From Maea johnstoni (taxonomy: Eukaryota; Annelida; Polychaeta; Spionida; Magelonidae), in the NCBI GenBank assembly GCA_963942565.1, contig CAWWDR010000962.1, positions 124,001 through 188,000 on the forward strand: a stretch of 64,000 bases of DNA, given 5' to 3'. The position numbers and the translations under genes were made by a program. Under the pieces are notes generated by a model, which saw only the letters and a list, made by a program, of their open reading frames with translations, was not told the origin of the DNA and ran no database searches. Positions 1 through 10,834 of the stretch are shown in pieces. Numbering within the stretch: position 1 is the stretch's first letter; each line of letters begins with the position of its first letter.

Positions 1-1239
1 GGCCTTTACTTTTTATTTCATCAAGAACGAGACTTTCCAATTGCTCAACCAGATCATCGGCATCAACAACAGTTCCCTCTCTGGACTTCATTTTACCTTC
101 AGGAAGATTAACCATCCCATAAGATAGATGATGAAGTTGATCTGCCCATTCATAGCCCAGTCTTTTAAAAGCATGGAATAACACTTTAAAATGATACTCC
201 TGTTCATTTCCCACTACATATACAAGTCTGTCAAAGGGGAAATCACCATGACGGGCAATAGCTGTTCCAAGATCCTGGGTTACATATACAGATGTTCCAT
301 CGGATCTCAATAATACTTTTGTATCAAGTCCGATATCGCTCATATCAAGTCGTATGCTTCCATCTTCATCTTTATAAAAGATATTATCATCCAAACCTTT
401 AAGAACAACATCCTTTCCAGATAAATAGGTTTCACTTTCGTAATAATATGTATCAAATGAAATATCGGTTCTATCATAAGTTTCTTTGATACCATCCAGC
501 GTCCACTGATTCATCATTTCCCATAAATCACGGGTTTCTTTATCACCAGTTTCCCATTTCTTCAGCATTTCCTGCGCTTGACCATCAGCAGTGGAATCTT
601 CTTTTGCCCACTGATTGTAACGAACATAATAATCACCAACAAAGTGATCTCCTTTTATCCCCGTTGATTCTGGAGTATCACCATTTCCAAATTTACTGTA
701 AGCCAACATGGATTTACAAATATGAACACCGCGATTATTAATAAGATTTACTTTTTTAACTTCAGCACCGGCTGCATTTAATATCCTAGCAGTACTTTCA
801 CCGAGAATATCATTTCTAAGATGGCCTAAGTGTAATGGTTTATTCGTATTGGGACTGGAAAATTCTACCATAATTTTCTGTCCATTTAAGGAATCGGTTT
901 TTCCATAATCATCTTTCATTGTATTAACAGATTGAATAACTGAATCAAAAAGAGCTTTCCTGCTTATGAAGACGTTCAAATATGGACCGGCTGTTTTTGC
1001 AGAACCTGGAATATCGCTACCTAATTGAGACATTATTTCAGCGGCAATTGCAGGAGGGGCTTTTTTGAAGTCTCTGGCAAAAGGAAACATTGGAATGCAA
1101 GATCACCCATATCCGGCTTTGGTGGTGTTTCAACAATTATCCGACTTTCAGGATCCTCTAATTCTATAGAAGCTTTTTCTGCCATTTTCTTTAGAGAATC
1201 AGCAATGATTTTTTTCCATTGCTCTTTAATTTCTAACAT
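1..1239 (-). CDS. argS: Arginyl-tRNA synthetase, C-terminal part beyond the window
   Basis: Class I aminoacyl-tRNA synthetase that charges tRNA-Arg in the cytoplasm. The N-terminal Arg_S domain (GDLAF) is followed by the HIGH-type motif in SSPNTNKPLHLGHLRND and, further on, GKMKSREGTVVDADDL, which occupies the KMSKS-like position. The start at 1239 has a GGAG Shine-Dalgarno 6 bases upstream. The reading frame breaks once near 1093: a CC run should be CCC to give the family sequence DLAFPMFPFAR. This is a homopolymer miscall by its look, and both sides are otherwise well conserved. The anticodon-binding domain lies beyond base 1. Confidence 0.95.
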
Positions 1240-1310
1240 AATTTCTCCTGCACATTTGCGTATTAGTAATTAATAACAAATGGGAGAGTCTTAGTCAATT
1301 AAAGGGCGTT

Positions 1311-2999
1311 TTACATCTCTTTTTCTTCCATTATTTTCATACTACTGATGTATTTCACAATTTTATTTAATATTAGAGATGTCAGTTTGAAAGTTTCTCT
1401 CAATTCCGCATTACTTCGTCCGCCAATAGATGAAATATTTGATAGTGTATCATATGCTCCACCGTCTCCTACCACGATTCCATGCATGACTTTGTTAATA
1501 GCTCTCAAGTTACTGATGAAAATATCAATTAGACTGGCAATCTCAAAATCAATTTGCTCCAGGGCATTGATAATAATTCGGTTTTTCTGTTCTTCATTAT
1601 GATCGGAATGCTCTTTAAGTTTTTCACCCAAAAAGCCACTGCTGTTTATCATAGAATTTATGTTATTGATTTTTTTATCTAACAAACTAAGAAAATTTAA
1701 AACCTTTTCGAATTCTGCTTTATTGTCCTTTTTATAAAATTCACCCTCTCTGCTAATGACCATTAATGTCGGGTAAATCGTTATTGGAATAATTTCATTC
1801 ATGAAAGCTTGTATAAATGCCATAGATTTCTCATATTTTGCCGGACTGCCCATAAAATAAAAGTTTCTAAAATATCGATCCATAGGTTTGATCAGTTTAA
1901 TACCAGTCATGGCACATATATCTTTTTCCGATTCACTCTTCTTTCTTTCTGTTACAAAATATGAATACTTTTTACTGACCCGGCTGTTCCAAAATTTCTT
2001 ATATACTCTAAACCAGTCTTCAACAATCGGTGGCTTTGTACTTTTTTTAGAGAGGTCAGCAGTTAAAACCTTTACAAGATTTTCCAAAGGAACTTTTTTA
2101 TTAAAATCTCTTATAGATGATAAAAAAACATCTGCCTTCACCATTTTTTTACCTAAATCAGTTTTTAACTCCTGGTTTTCTATGGAAAAAAGAAACATAG
2201 CTTCTAATGCTCTGATTGTAGGAGGTTTGCTTAAGGATTGTAATATACCAGCTAAATCAAGCAATAATTCTTTGATATCATCTACCTGACAGATTTTTCC
2301 AGTTTCAGGAGTCACAGAGTCAAAGGAACAGGTAATTATATTAAGTTCAAAAGAACATAAAAGATGAAGGCCATATAAACTTTGACAGGCTTCATTCATT
2401 ATAGTGCAATCAAGATTGGATATGGAATCCATTTTCAATTCAAGAAAACTATCTATCTCACTTTTAATTGAGCTATCTTCCTGTTCTAAATTATTTTTTT
2501 CAATTTCCCATGGATCTGTATTCATCAATAATTCATTTTGGAGATCAGGTAAAATGACTCCTCCAATAAACGCATAAAAATCACGTTTATTGTCATAACT
2601 GAAAATTGCCTGCAATGGTTTTCTAAAAAATTGGATTGGTTCTTTAAGTTTTACAAGCTCATCATAAAAAGGTTGTTTTAATAAAGAATTCTTAAAATCT
2701 GCCAGATCACAATTATTAAAATACTTTTTCCGTAAAATATTAACTTTGTGTTCTTTCAATAGTGAGGGTATATCCTTCTGAGCGATAATAGACTGAAGAA
2801 ACAGGAAGATTTTTTGAATAATAGTGAGTGATTCGTATTCCTGTTGAAAGCTTTTAAAATCGCTCTCTTCAATCTCTTCGTGAACAGCAAGTGGCTCCTG
2901 TGATATGTCAAAAGTAATTTCCATCTTTTCCAGAAGTTCTTTTTTTTCATTTGAGGACAAATTTATTATAAGTTTATCAAAATTCGTTAAGTTATCCAT
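1311..2999 (-). CDS. Uncharacterised 562-aa cytoplasmic protein, probably spirochaete-specific
   Basis: I do not recognise a function. The protein is a 562-residue, mostly alpha-helical, lysine- and glutamate-rich polypeptide with no signal peptide and no clear membrane segment. It has an acidic N-terminal stretch (about residues 20-60), an aromatic-rich middle (WFRVYKKFWNSRVSKKYSYF near 325-345) and a helical C-terminus ending MKIMEEKEM. Spirochaetes carry families of unknown function of this size (DUF5312 is one I considered), but I cannot confirm membership by eye. It is transcribed away from cimA, with about 55 bp between the two starts, and lies upstream of argS in the same direction. 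Confidence 0.75.
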   Translation of the reverse strand: MDNLTNFDKLIINLSSNEKKELLEKMEITFDISQEPLAVHEEIEESDFKSFQQEYESLTIIQKIFLFLQSIIAQKDIPSLLKEHKVNILRKKYFNNCDLADFKNSLLKQPFYDELVKLKEPIQFFRKPLQAIFSYDNKRDFYAFIGGVILPDLQNELLMNTDPWEIEKNNLEQEDSSIKSEIDSFLELKMDSISNLDCTIMNEACQSLYGLHLLCSFELNIITCSFDSVTPETGKICQVDDIKELLLDLAGILQSLSKPPTIRALEAMFLFSIENQELKTDLGKKMVKADVFLSSIRDFNKKVPLENLVKVLTADLSKKSTKPPIVEDWFRVYKKFWNSRVSKKYSYFVTERKKSESEKDICAMTGIKLIKPMDRYFRNFYFMGSPAKYEKSMAFIQAFMNEIIPITIYPTLMVISREGEFYKKDNKAEFEKVLNFLSLLDKKINNINSMINSSGFLGEKLKEHSDHNEEQKNRIIINALEQIDFEIASLIDIFISNLRAINKVMHGIVVGDGGAYDTLSNISSIGGRSNAELRETFKLTSLILNKIVKYISSMKIMEEKEM

Positions 3000-3054
3000 G
3001 TTTCTAATTTTATTTCTATTATATGCTCAAAGCAATAATGAGTAAGGAATATTT

Positions 3055-4637
3055 ATGAAGAACTTAAATAAAGTAACAATTTTTGACACAACTTTAAGGG
3101 ATGGTACTCAGGGAACTGGAATAAATCTAACTTTAAAAGACAAACTTGATATTGCAGCTAAACTAGATGATGCTGGAATTGACTATATTGAAGGTGGTTT
3201 TCCCCTCTCATCTGAAAAAGAAGCATCTTTTTTCAGACTGGCTAAAAAGGAACATTTTAAACATTCAAAAATTACAGCTTTCGGCTCTACCAGAAAGTCC
3301 GGTAATAAAGTCGAATCAGACCCCTATATAACAGCTATGCTTCAAGCGGAAACTCCAGCTGTAGTAGTCGTGGGAAAATCATGGAAACAGCATGTTGAAA
3401 AAGTTATCAATACGACTTTCGAAGAGAATCTTGAAATGATTTATGATTCTATAGATTTACTGAAAAAAGAAGGACGGGAAGTAATATTCGATTTAGAGCA
3501 TTTTTTTGATGGCTACAAAGGTGATGCGGCTTATGCTTTACAAGTACTGAAAACAGGTACTGAAGCAGGAGCGGATTCTTTAGTATTATGTGATACAAAT
3601 GGTGGAACTCTACCAATGGAAGTTATTGATATAATAAAATCCCTACCTCAGAGTGAATTGGCTCCTATAGGAGGCCATTTTCACAATGATACAGGAAATG
3701 CTGTATCTAATTCTATTTTGGCAGTAACAGCTGGTGCTTTACATATACAGGGTACAATAAACGGATGGGGTGAAAGATGCGGAAATGGGAACCTATGCAT
3801 CATAGTTCCTAATCTAGCCCTAAAAATGGGTCTTGATACAAATATGAATAAGAATCTAAGCAATTTAACGACTTTGTCTAGATTCGTAGCTGAAAAGGCG
3901 AATATTATACCAGACAAAAATCAGCCATATGTCGGTGAAACGGCTTTTAGCCATAAGGCGGGACAACATGCTGATGTTATCGCCAAAGCTCCTGAGCTGA
4001 TGGAACATATAGATGGTAAATTAGTTGGTAATAAGAGAAAAATTTTAATCTCCGGTCTTGCCGGGAAATCGACAATAGTCAGAAAGTTATCCAAATATGG
4101 TGATTTTGATAAGCATTCTGAAATTGTTTCAAATTATTTGAAAGTTTAAAAAATAAAGAGCTCGAAGGTTATGAATATGAAGCTGCTGAAGCATCATTTG
4201 ATATAATTATCCGTAAAACTCTTGATCGATTCGCACCCTTTTCGATTTAAATAATTATCATCTGGAATCATTTAAAACATCGGGTTCAAACTCAAAGACT
4301 GTTGGTAGAATATTTCTAAAAACCAGAGGGATTGATCATATGGGTGCTGCGGTAGAAGAAGGTCCTGTAGAAACGCTTGATGAGGCAATACGTGATGCAC
4401 TGGGAGAAACACACCCATTCCTATCAAAAATGCACTTGATAGACTATAAAGTTTAGAGTTTTAAATCCTGAAGAATCTTCTCATGCAAAGGTTAGAGTTT
4501 TCATTACTTCGACTGATCATCAAAGGAACTGGGATACTGTCGGTGTTTCAGAAAATATAGTAGAAGCATCATGGGAAGCTCTCATTGACAGTATGAATTA
4601 TTATTACAATAATTTTGTTCTGGAAGATAATAAGTAA
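3055..4637 (+). CDS. cimA: (R)-citramalate synthase (frameshifted in this sequence)
   Basis: LeuA-family enzyme that condenses pyruvate and acetyl-CoA to citramalate, the threonine-independent entry to isoleucine synthesis. The N-terminal TIM barrel shows the divalent-metal and catalytic signature FDTTLRDGTQGTG, later GGHFHNDTGNAVSN and GERCGNGN. The C-terminal LeuA regulatory domain includes GAAVEEGPVETLDEAIRDAL. The DTTLRDG variant and the overall order point to citramalate synthase rather than isopropylmalate synthase, and residual homocitrate-type activity cannot be excluded. Three frame breaks occur: an A run at 4141-4143 (one short), a T run at 4239-4242 (one short) and a T run at 4452-4454 (one extra). 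Each restores a family-like sequence if its run length changes by one. Confidence 0.9.
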
Positions 4638-4651
4638 TACTATTTAACATA

Positions 4652-4688
4652 AAAAAAGGAGTGATTAACAATACATCACTCCTTTTTT
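4652..4688. terminator. Bidirectional rho-independent terminator between cimA and carB
   Basis: Perfect 14-base inverted repeat (arms 4652-4665 and 4675-4688) with A and T tracts on both sides of the GGAGTGAT core. It lies between the convergent 3' ends of cimA and carB, so it can act on either strand. Confidence 0.85.
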
Positions 4689-4699
4689 AATTCTTTTTT

Positions 4700-7600
4700 C
4701 TATCTTTGAAACTCAGGTAAAGCTTTTACTGCTAATTTACCTTTTCTTATCCATTCAATCCCTTTCAATGCGGCTAGAGCGGCACTGGTAGTAGTAGTGT
4801 ATGGAATTTTCCGTCTCACAGCTTCTGCGCGAATATATGTATCGCCATGTTGCGAATACTGCCCCATTGGCGTATTGATCAAAAGATCAATCCTTCCCGC
4901 CGCCATATGATCAACAACATTGGGATGCCCCCTCATGCAATTTTAAGATTACTTCTGCAAATATTCCATTTTTGAATAAGAAGTCTGCCGTACCTCTTGT
5001 AGCGGCAATTTCAAACCCCATATCGACAAATTCCTTAACGATCGGTAGAGTTGTTTCTCTGTCTTTTTTATTTAACGAAACATAAACCCGACCTTTTGAT
5101 GGAAGATGCGAATTGACAGCGATTTGAGCCTTGGCAAAAGCTTCACCAAAAGTGTCTCCAGTTCCTGCCGCCTCGCCGGTGGACTTCATTCCGGTCGAGA
5201 ATGGGATCCTGGCCCAAAAATCTGTCAAATGAGAATACGGCCTCTTTCACCGCCCAGCCGGTGATACATTCACCTCGGCCGGTTCCTGTATCATCACACA
5301 ACTTCTGGCTGATCAGGTTCTCTCCATCCCAGACTTTTACGGCAGCATCGACTAGATCAACTCCAGTAACTTTGGATAAAAAGGGAACAGTTCTAGATGC
5401 CCTTGGATTGACTTCAATAATAAACAGCTCTTCATCTTTTACTGCGAACTGGATATTTAGAAATCCCTGAACATTCAGTTCCGGCTTATACTCCAGGCAG
5501 CCTGCTCCATTTTATCCAAGATTTTTTACTGGATTTATATGGAGGTATGACACAAGCTGAATCACCACTGTGAATCCCTGCGGCTTCAATATGCTGCAGA
5601 ATACCTCCAATAAAAATATTTTTTCCGTCAGCTACTGCATCGAGATCATATTCAAAGGCATCTTCAAGAAATTGATCCACCAATAAGGGACTTGTTTCAG
5701 AAACCCTGACAGCTTTGCTAGATAATCACGTAATTCATCATCATTATAGGCAATGAACATGCTCTTACCACCTAACACAAAAGATGGTCGCAATAAAACA
5801 GGAAAACCGATTTTATGAGCAGAATCAAATACTTCATCTTCAGTCAGAGCCGTATAATTCTGGGGCTGTTTCAAAGAGAGTTTAGTTAACATCATTGCAA
5901 AGAGTTTTCTGTCTTCAGCTGTATTAATACTGTCCAGAGATGTACCACTCAACTGCACTCCAGTTTTCAACAAGTCTCCAGCCATATTTAAAGGAGTCTG
6001 ACCTCCTAATTGAACTACAACTTTTTCAGCTTTCTCTTTTTTAATGACCGATGTAACATGTTCACTATTCAGAGGCTCCATATACAGCCTGTCTGAAACA
6101 TTGTAATCGGTTGATACTGTTTCGGGATTAGAGTTGACCATAATTGTCTTATAGCCTCTATTCCGCCAGGCTTTTGATGCTAAGGTACAACAAGTATCAA
6201 ACTCAAGTCCCTGTCCAATACGGTTGGGTCCACTGGAGATTATGACAACATTTTTATCCTCATATGCTTCACCTTCGTCAATTTCCCCCCATGTAGAGTA
6301 GAAGTAAGGAGTTTCAGCAGTAAACTCTCCGGCACATGTATCGACAAAGTGATATGATGGCTTCATATCATACTGATCTCTCAGGTCTGCAACAGAACTT
6401 GTGTCAACACCGATTAGTTTCGCAATTCTCTTATCGGTCAATCCTGATCTTTTTGGCTCCATCAATAGTTCTTCATCGAGAGAATTGAGCTCAATTGAGG
6501 AGAGTCGATTTTCCAACTCTACCTGCTGAGCAAGGAGATATAAGAACCATTTGTCAAAACCGGTTATCTCATTGAGTTTATCCATTGCCTGGACTCCCTC
6601 TTTTTTTAAAATAGTGTAAGCAGCTAAAATTCTAAGAGGATTTGCTGTTGTTAAAATATGGTTCAACTCTGTTTCATCCATATCCTCTAACTCTTCAATA
6701 CCTTCCAAACCTATTTCTGCTGCACATAAGGCTTTATTTAGAGCTTCAGTTGCTGTTCGACCCAATGCAAGAGCTTCACCGACAGATTTCATCTGCGTAC
6801 CCAGCGCTGTACCATTCATAGGGAATTTTTCTGTTTCAAATCGTGGAACTTTTACGGCACAATAATCCAGTGCCGGTTCAAAGCAGGAAACCGATTTACC
6901 GGTGATCTCGTTGACGATTTCATCGAGAGTGTATCCAACAGCCAGGAGAGCACTACATGAAGCAATAGGAAAACCTGTTGCTTTGCTGGCAAGAGCGGAA
7001 GATCTTGAAACACGTGGATTCATTTCGATTACTATCTGGCGGCCAGTTTCAGGATCAACGGCAAATTGAACATTCGCTCCACCACAATCGACACCAACAG
7101 CTCGTAAAATATCGATAGAGCTTGTTCTCATCAACTGGTATTCTGAATCTGAAAGTGTTTGAATAGGAGCTATTGTTATACTGTCACCTGTATGTACACC
7201 CATGGGATCAATATTCTCTATGGAGCATACGATAATGGCGTTATCCGCTTTATCTCTCATAACTTCCATTTCAAATTCTTTCCACCCGATAAGACACTCT
7301 TCAACCAGAGCCTCACCTACAGGACTTTCTATCAGTGCTTTTTCAAATACCGAGATGAGTTCTTCTTCTGATTCGGCTATGGCCCCACCCATTCCACCGA
7401 GGGTAAAACTCGGGCGGATGACAAGGGGATAACCATTGGTTTTCCCCATTTTCAAGGCTTCTTCTTTTGATCCCGTAATCGCTGATTTTGCAGATTCCAA
7501 TCCAAGTTTCTCTACTACTTTCTTAAAAAGCCCCCTGTCTTCTGCAAGGTTTATTGCCTCTATATTGGCTCCGAGGATTTGCACGTTATGTTTTTTTAAA

Positions 7601-7920
7601 ACACCTGCTTTATCCAGATCTAAAGTGAGATTCAAAGCTGTCTGACCACCCATTGTAGATAAAATGGAATCTGGTTTTTCTTCAGAAATGATTTTTTCTA
7701 TATACTCTACGGTCAGCGGCTCTATATATATTTTATCTGCTGTACCGGGAGTGGTCATTACTGTCGCTGGATTGGGATTTACCAAAATAACTTCATATCC
7801 CTCTTTTTTAAGCGTCTTAACAGCTTGTGTTCCTGAATAATCAAACTCACAGGCCTGCCCGATTACAATTGGTCCGGACCCAATGATTAATATTTTTTTT
7901 ATACTCTTATCTGCCGGCAT
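4700..7920 (-). CDS. carB: Carbamoyl-phosphate synthase large subunit (frameshifted in this sequence)
   Basis: Makes carbamoyl phosphate from bicarbonate, ATP and CarA-derived ammonia for pyrimidines and arginine. Both ATP-grasp halves are visible ([19 protein letters not shown] at the N-terminus, [15 protein letters not shown] in the second half), with the MGS-like allosteric domain at the C-terminus ([12 protein letters not shown], then [13 protein letters not shown]). I place the start at the ATG of MPADKSIKK (7918-7920), one base after the carA stop, so the two are translationally coupled. The first two thirds are clean. The last third (about 4.9-5.7 kb) has four or five frame breaks. Total length, about 1,073 codons, is normal for CarB. 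Confidence 0.93.
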
Positions 7921-7921
7921 A

Positions 7922-9097
7922 TTATTTCTTCCCCCACTCTTTAACCAGATCAACAAATTCTTTAAATATCCAGGTTGAATCGTCCGGTCCCGGTTCTGCT
8001 TCGGGATGAAATTGTGCTGTAAATATTTTATGTGAATCTGAAATTAATCCTTCAACGGATTTATCATTTGCATTTCTGAATCTGATTAAAACTTCTTCGG
8101 GTAATGTTTTTTCATCAACCATAAATCCATGATTCTGAGCTGTAACAAATACTTTGCCGGTTTTCTCATCTCTAACTGGATGGTTTCCACCATGATGACC
8201 AAACTTCATTTTTTCTGTTTGACCACCTAGTGCAAGAGCCGTAATCTGATGACCAAGACATATTCCGAATACTGGAACTTCACCCACCAGTGATTTACAA
8301 AGAGAAATTTGATTTTCTAATACGGCTGGATCTCCTGGACCATTTGAAAACAAAACAGCATCTATGTCTTTGTCTAAAACTGTCTGTTTATCTATATTTG
8401 AAGGGAAAATAGTAATTTTTACATTTTGAGATTGCATTTGCTGAACGATGCCTTTTTTTATTCCACAATCGATCAAAGCAAAATGCTGTTCCCAATTCTG
8501 ATTGGCTTCATAATCAATTATCTGGTTAGTACCAAGGTCATCAATGAGATTGCGCCCTTCCATAGTAGGAACGGATTTCAAATATTCCTGTACCGATTTT
8601 ACTTCATCAACGGTCAGACTTTTTTGATCACTTCTTACAATGACTCCGTTACGGCTTCCATTATTCCTCAAACTCAAAGTCAAAGCTCTTGTATCTATAT
8701 CAGATATACAGCTTATCCCCTCTCTCTTTAAAAAATCATTAAAAAAAAGCCGCCCTTCAGTTACAGGTCCATTATAAAATGACCTGACTACTAAAGCAGC
8801 GGCTTGTTTTCCCTGTTTTGAATTGCCGGGACTATGTGTACTCGATTGAGACCATTCATCATCGGTACCGTAATTACCAATATGCGGATAAGTCATTAAG
8901 ACTATCTGGCCCGTATATGAAGGATCAGTGACGATTTCCTGATAACCTGTCATGGAAGTATTAAATACAACCTCACCAACAGGACAGGTTTTTGTCTTTC
9001 CTATTTCCAATTCGCTAACCAGAGGGATTTCCGCACCCCAGCCACGACCTTTGAAGCATGAACCGTCTTCAAGTATGAGAAAAGAATTTACTTTCAT
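7922..9097 (-). CDS. carA: Carbamoyl-phosphate synthase small (glutaminase) subunit
   Basis: Glutamine amidotransferase that feeds ammonia to CarB. The 391-residue protein has the N-terminal CarA domain ([20 protein letters not shown]) and a class I amidotransferase domain with the nucleophile elbow [10 protein letters not shown] and the His-Glu pair in [11 protein letters not shown]. It carries an unusual insertion near residues 70-95 ([14 protein letters not shown]) compared with the compact enterobacterial enzyme. An AAAGG Shine-Dalgarno precedes the ATG. The stop TAA is followed after one base by the carB ATG. The leader up to apt (9098-9268) is AT-rich, and I see no convincing attenuator in it. 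Confidence 0.97.
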   Translation of the reverse strand: MKVNSFLILEDGSCFKGRGWGAEIPLVSELEIGKTKTCPVGEVVFNTSMTGYQEIVTDPSYTGQIVLMTYPHIGNYGTDDEWSQSSTHSPGNSKQGKQAAALVVRSFYNGPVTEGRLFFNDFLKREGISCISDIDTRALTLSLRNNGSRNGVIVRSDQKSLTVDEVKSVQEYLKSVPTMEGRNLIDDLGTNQIIDYEANQNWEQHFALIDCGIKKGIVQQMQSQNVKITIFPSNIDKQTVLDKDIDAVLFSNGPGDPAVLENQISLCKSLVGEVPVFGICLGHQITALALGGQTEKMKFGHHGGNHPVRDEKTGKVFVTAQNHGFMVDEKTLPEEVLIRFRNANDKSVEGLISDSHKIFTAQFHPEAEPGPDDSTWIFKEFVDLVKEWGKK

Positions 9098-9268
9098 TTA
9101 TACCAGCCTTTTTTTATATTTTCGTATTTGTAATATAAATCAGCTGTTAATTGCAAACCCTTTTTTCAAAAATATGCATTTTTTTTAGTTTTTTTGCCAT
9201 TTTATGTATAAAAAGGCCACTTGTATGCATAAATTAAGAATAAAAATCAATTTTAATGTATATTCAGA

Positions 9269-9802
9269 TTACTCACTATCATAATCTATTAATGTAGTGA
9301 TATTTAATCCTTTCAGATATTTATTATAATTTAGAAATGGCAAACCTATAACACTGAATACATCCGTCACCTCTGCTCCACCTTCGACCAGCAGTTCAGC
9401 AGCAGCTTTCAATGTCCCTCCAGTTGCAAGAAGATCATCAACAATCAATACGTTCTGCCCCTGGGGTATATCCGCTTTGTGAATTTCGATTTCCGCTTCA
9501 CCATATTCAAGCTCGTAAGAGATTTTTATTGTATCACCAGGCAGCTTTCCTGATTTTCTAACAAGAATGAGTGGTATTCCCAGTCTCTCTGCTAAAGGAG
9601 CTCCAAAAATGAATCCCCTGGATTCTACTGCGGCAATGGCTCCTATAGATTTTTCCTTATATATTTCAACCATTTTATCTATTACCCATTTAAATGCTTC
9701 CGGGTCCATCATGATACTGGTAATATCGTAAAATAAGATTCCCGGTTTTGGAAAATCCGGTATTTTTCTGATCACATCATCAAGGCTAAAATCTTTAGAC
9801 AT
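9269..9802 (-). CDS. apt: Adenine phosphoribosyltransferase
   Basis: Purine salvage enzyme that converts adenine and PRPP to AMP. The 177-residue length is standard for APRT. The PRPP-binding signature is clear (VLIVDDLLATGGTLKAAAELL, about residues 119-139), as are the family motifs FPKPGILFYDIT near the N-terminus and AAVESRGFIFGAPLA in the middle. An AAAGGA Shine-Dalgarno sits 7 bases before the ATG. It lies upstream of carAB in the same direction with a 170-bp gap, so purine salvage and pyrimidine synthesis are neighbours but not obviously one transcript. Confidence 0.97.
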   Translation of the reverse strand: MSKDFSLDDVIRKIPDFPKPGILFYDITSIMMDPEAFKWVIDKMVEIYKEKSIGAIAAVESRGFIFGAPLAERLGIPLILVRKSGKLPGDTIKISYELEYGEAEIEIHKADIPQGQNVLIVDDLLATGGTLKAAAELLVEGGAEVTDVFSVIGLPFLNYNKYLKGLNITTLIDYDSE

Positions 9803-9919
9803 ATAACTATCCTTTATTTTTTATTAATACATAGCAGATACTAATGACCTGAGCATGCAATGTCAATTGCAAATATTTTCTGCTTGCATAAAGGGATGAG
9901 TGCAATTTATCATTCTTAT

Positions 9920-10831
9920 ATGAAACAAATTATACCAATAGCCAGCGGAAAAGGCGGTGTTGGAAAAACAACCACTGTCGCAAACCTCGGAATCTCATTA
10001 ACCAGAAAAGGGAAAACAGTAATCTTAATCGATCTGGATCTCGGGGAATCCAACCTTCATACGGTGATGGGTGTAAAAAATATCAAACCCGGCTTAGGTC
10101 ATTTCATAAACAAAAGAGAAGATTCTTTTGAATCTCTTGTTCAGGAAACCGGGATTGACCGGCTTTATCTAATCACTGGAGATTCTTTATTTCCAGGAGC
10201 TGCGAATCTCCCTTATTTTCAAAAGAAAAAAATACTGAAATCAATACAGAATTTAACAGCTGATTACATACTTCTGGATATAGGATCCGGTTCATCTTAT
10301 AACGTTATAGATTTTTTCCTCATTGCTCCTGAGAGCCTTATCGTCACTATCCCGGAAACCACAGCCTTATTAAATGCATATTCATTTATAAAAAATGCAC
10401 TATTCAGACTGATTTATCTCGCACTGCCTCCAAAAAGTGAAGAACGTATTTATTTTAACAGTTTCTGTACGACTTCTATAGAAAAAGGGGAAAACTCATT
10501 TCGAGGGTTGTTAGAGGCACTTTCAGGATTTGACAAAGAATTAAGTGATAAAATAACACGATCAATTGCCCATTTTAATCCCCATATAATATTTAATATG
10601 TCCTTAAGTGAAGATGAAAAATTTATAACTGATAAATTAATTAATATCACTAACAAAAATCTTAACAAAAAAATCAAAACAGCGGCAACAATCCCATGGA
10701 TCAATGAAATGAGACGGTCATCAATTATGATGAAACCTTATCTTCAACTTTTCGAGAATAGCTTATATGAAGAATCAATTAACGGATTATCATCATATAT
10801 TACGGAAAATTTTAAATTTAAATTTAATTAA
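9920..10831 (+). CDS. MinD/ParA-type P-loop ATPase
   Basis: Deviant Walker A ATPase of the MinD/ParA/FlhG group. The motif ASGKGGVGKTTTVANLG lies near the N-terminus, followed by LIDLDLGESNLHTVMG and the Walker B-like strand DYILLDIGSGSSYNVIDF. I start it at the ATG of MKQIIPIASGK (9920), because the conserved domain begins there; in-frame ATGs at 9860 and 9896 add a non-conserved tail. No obvious Shine-Dalgarno supports any of the three. The C-terminal third is unlike classical MinD and closest in style to the FlhG/MinD-like proteins of flagellated bacteria, so a role in flagellar number or placement is possible. It stands alone and ends 3 bp from the convergent tsaD. Confidence 0.85.
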   Translation: MKQIIPIASGKGGVGKTTTVANLGISLTRKGKTVILIDLDLGESNLHTVMGVKNIKPGLGHFINKREDSFESLVQETGIDRLYLITGDSLFPGAANLPYFQKKKILKSIQNLTADYILLDIGSGSSYNVIDFFLIAPESLIVTIPETTALLNAYSFIKNALFRLIYLALPPKSEERIYFNSFCTTSIEKGENSFRGLLEALSGFDKELSDKITRSIAHFNPHIIFNMSLSEDEKFITDKLINITNKNLNKKIKTAATIPWINEMRRSSIMMKPYLQLFENSLYEESINGLSSYITENFKFKFN

Positions 10832-10834
10832 TTT

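Noticed and set aside
3055-4637. Programmed frameshifting in cimA (and similarly in guaA, ridA and others)
   Set aside because: The breaks are at unrelated short runs, go both ways, and hit genes not known to recode. No slippery heptamer with a following structure recurs.
5201-5470. 89-aa plus-strand frame within carB
   Set aside because: Shadow of the frameshifted third quarter of carB on the opposite strand.
9860-9919. Upstream starts of the MinD/ParA-type gene (9860, 9896)
   Set aside because: The extra 12-20 residues are not conserved, and the P-loop domain starts at 9920; the GGGATG at 9896 places the possible ribosome-binding site too close.
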